A DNA stretch of 35,160 bases. Source: Saprospiraceae bacterium (lineage in GTDB: Bacteria > Bacteroidota > Bacteroidia > Chitinophagales > Saprospiraceae). Positions 33,713 to 35,160 of the stretch are shown here, piece after piece. The notes beneath the pieces were generated by a model that worked only from the letters and a program-made list of their open reading frames with translations, had not been told where the DNA came from and did no database searches. Where the stretch lies: assembly GCA_020630475.1 (NCBI GenBank), contig JAHDBI010000015.1, positions 1 through 35,160 on the forward strand, given 5' to 3'. Within the stretch, counting starts at the first letter, position 1. Each line of letters opens with the position of its first letter. The position numbers and the translations under genes are program-made.

Positions 33713-35120
33713 CAGTCCTTAATTTTAAAACAGCAATGTTTTCAATATGACTTGTATGTGGAAACATATCAACTGGTTGCATTCCTTCGACAGTATAAAT
33801 CTCAGATAATAATTTAAGATCTCTTGCCTGAGTCGCAGGATTACAACTAATGTAAACGATTTTTTTCGCTTTAAGTTCTATCAAAGTTTCTACGACATCT
33901 TTGTGCATCCCTGCTCTAGGTGGATCAGTGATGACCACATCTGGTTTGCCATAAGAATCAACAAACTCCTCCGTTAAAACGTCTTTGACATCACCAACTA
34001 AAAAAGCCGCATTACCAATCTCATTGATTTGCCTGTTCACTTCTGCATCTTTCACGGCCGCCTCAATGGTCTCAATACCTACGACCATTTTACAAGAATC
34101 TGCTAAATATAGTCCGATACTTCCTATTCCAGAATATAAATCAAAAACCAGCTCATCACCGTTTAGATCTGCCATTTTCTTAGCATGATCGTACAGAATT
34201 TTGGCTTGTTTTGAATTGGTCTGAAAGAAGGACTTTGGTCCTATTTGAAACTGGATGTCCCCTAATTTTTCTTCTATACAACCAGGACCGTGATAGGGTA
34301 TAACATCTAAATCAACGATCGTGTCGTTTAATTTTTTGTTGATAACATAAGCCAATGTTGTGATCTGTGGAAATGAAGTTAAAAGATGATCACAGAGTTT
34401 TTCAATTTTGTCTAAATCCGATGTCCCAAAACTGATGGTGACCATCCACTGTCCAAGTGTAGTGTTACGCACAATAATATTTCTCAAGTCACCCTTATGT
34501 TCCCTGAAATCGTAATAGCTGTATTCGTTCGCTTTCGCGAAAGCGCCAATTTCATTTCTAATTTTATTACTTAAGTCATCTTGTAAATGACAAGTATCTA
34601 TTTCTACTATTTTATCATAGGTCCCCGGAGCATGAAAACCAAGAGCTGGAGACTGTTCAACTTTTTCGTCACTTTGAATTTCAGCATCACTTAACCAACG
34701 TTTGGTAGAAAAGCTGTATTCTAACTTATTCCGATAGGTATAAATCTCTTTGGAGGCTAAAATTGGTTCGACAAGCGTATCATCCAAACCACCGATACGA
34801 CGCATCGCATCTTTTACGTTTTGCTCTTTACGACTAAGCTGTTGTTGATAATCAAAATTCTGCCACTTACATCCTCCACAAACTCCAAAATGATCACATT
34901 TCGGCTCAATCGCATATGGTGATTCTTGTTTAAGGTTTTTTACTATTCCTTGATCGACACCCTTCTTTTTTCTAAGAACAAGTACATCCACTATTTGACC
35001 AGGTATAGCACCGGTAACGAAGTATACTTTTCCGTTAGCATCTCTACCGACAGATTTACCCTTATCCGCTATACCGGATATTTTGATATTTTCAACAATT
35101 TTTTTTCTGCGTCGTCCCAT
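33699..35120 (-). CDS. rlmD: 23S rRNA (uracil-5-)-methyltransferase RlmD
   Basis: This 473-residue SAM-dependent enzyme makes m5U at a conserved 23S rRNA position (U1939 in E. coli numbering). The N-terminal TRAM domain covers about residues 5-65. Fe-S cysteines are C75, C81, C84 and C177. The methyltransferase domain has VFDLYSGIGSIGLYLAD (about 325-341), TDPPRAGM (398-405) and catalytic C426 in ISCNPATQARD. The palindrome at 34530-34545 encodes AFAKA at about 193-197. RlmC and RlmD are hard to tell apart, so the position methylated is inferred. A -7 box lies just upstream. Confidence 0.9.
   Translation of the reverse strand: MGRRRKKIVENIKISGIADKGKSVGRDANGKVYFVTGAIPGQIVDVLVLRKKKGVDQGIVKNLKQESPYAIEPKCDHFGVCGGCKWQNFDYQQQLSRKEQNVKDAMRRIGGLDDTLVEPILASKEIYTYRNKLEYSFSTKRWLSDAEIQSDEKVEQSPALGFHAPGTYDKIVEIDTCHLQDDLSNKIRNEIGAFAKANEYSYYDFREHKGDLRNIIVRNTTLGQWMVTISFGTSDLDKIEKLCDHLLTSFPQITTLAYVINKKLNDTIVDLDVIPYHGPGCIEEKLGDIQFQIGPKSFFQTNSKQAKILYDHAKKMADLNGDELVFDLYSGIGSIGLYLADSCKMVVGIETIEAAVKDAEVNRQINEIGNAAFLVGDVKDVLTEEFVDSYGKPDVVITDPPRAGMHKDVVETLIELKAKKIVYISCNPATQARDLKLLSEIYTVEGMQPVDMFPHTSHIENIAVLKLRTDEEN
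34530..34545. repeat. Perfect 16-bp palindrome CGCTTTCGCGAAAGCG
   Basis: It lies inside rlmD and encodes part of AFAKA. Near copies differing at one or two bases occur at 15124-15137, 19385-19398 and 32046-32059, and a related sequence with one inserted base at 27252-27264. Confidence 0.55.
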
Positions 35121-35131
35121 GTTATAGGCGG

Positions 35132-35139
35132 CAAAGATA
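35132..35139 (-). promoter_or_regulatory. Probable -7 box of rlmD
   Basis: TATCTTTG on the minus strand matches TAnnTTTG and lies 11 bases before the ATG at 35120. The -33 region would fall at or beyond the window edge. Confidence 0.42.
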
Positions 35140-35160
35140 AGTTTTGAACTAGAAAATGTA

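Noticed and set aside
1..35160. tRNA, rRNA, CRISPR array, IS element, prophage
   Set aside because: No cloverleaf sequences, regularly spaced direct repeats, transposase or phage genes were seen on either strand by eye.

Overview
The window looks like a chromosomal core segment of a Bacteroidota bacterium, probably Saprospiria or a relative. This rests on low G+C sequence, many start codons that lack a strong Shine-Dalgarno sequence, and -7 boxes of the TAnnTTTG type. It also rests on a secreted protein with HYR/Ig-like modules, a dockerin-like hand pair and a type IX secretion (T9SS) tail, which is an architecture typical of Saprospiraceae. A mevalonate route with type 2 IPP isomerase and a bacterial GGGP synthase fits the same group. 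No rRNA, tRNA, CRISPR, insertion sequence or prophage was seen. The longest stretch without a gene is about 190 bases.

Layout. 1-4994 (+): C-terminal part of an S9 glutamyl-endopeptidase-like enzyme cut by the window edge, a DMT/EamA transporter with no normal start codon, a small lipoprotein, an Smr protein, GGGP synthase, rsgA and a 54-residue membrane protein. 4991-6463 (-): polysaccharide flippase. 6606-10971 (+): M42 aminopeptidase with a pterin dehydratase, an HtrA protease ending at a clear terminator, then ComF, a pyrophosphatase-like protein and a DinB-family protein. 10968-14804 (-): the translation block rplM-rpsI-rpsB-tsf, a terminator hairpin, then pyrH and cutC. A strong Bacteroidota promoter with a 20-bp palindrome just upstream drives rplM. 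14994-16130 (-): exported protein with ten TPRs. 16268-19693 (+): IPP isomerase type 2, HMG-CoA reductase and a GYDIA-type GHMP kinase, forming a mevalonate/isoprenoid cluster. 19792-23094 (+): Nfu Fe-S scaffold, inositol-monophosphatase family protein, MacB-like permease and GrpB-family protein. 23155-25440 (-): T9SS-exported multidomain protein. 25602-31826 (+): tightly spaced trio of a lipoprotein M14 carboxypeptidase, a secreted WG-like/LRR protein and a secreted 927-residue WG-repeat protein. 31832-35120 (-): VOC protein, LPG-synthase-type membrane protein, a small unknown protein and rlmD.

How the parts fit. The isomerase and HMG-CoA reductase supply isoprenoid units, and GGGP synthase 13 kb upstream can use prenyl diphosphates. 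The ribosomal block, rsgA and rlmD serve translation. The M14/WG/WG trio is the best candidate here for an undescribed cell-surface system, but this is inference from gene spacing and exported signals. Other points worth a second look are a 15-base motif with a GNRA-type hairpin found three times, a recurring GCTTTCGCGAAAGC-like palindrome, and two genes (transporter and GHMP kinase) whose conserved N-termini have no ATG, GTG or TTG start.
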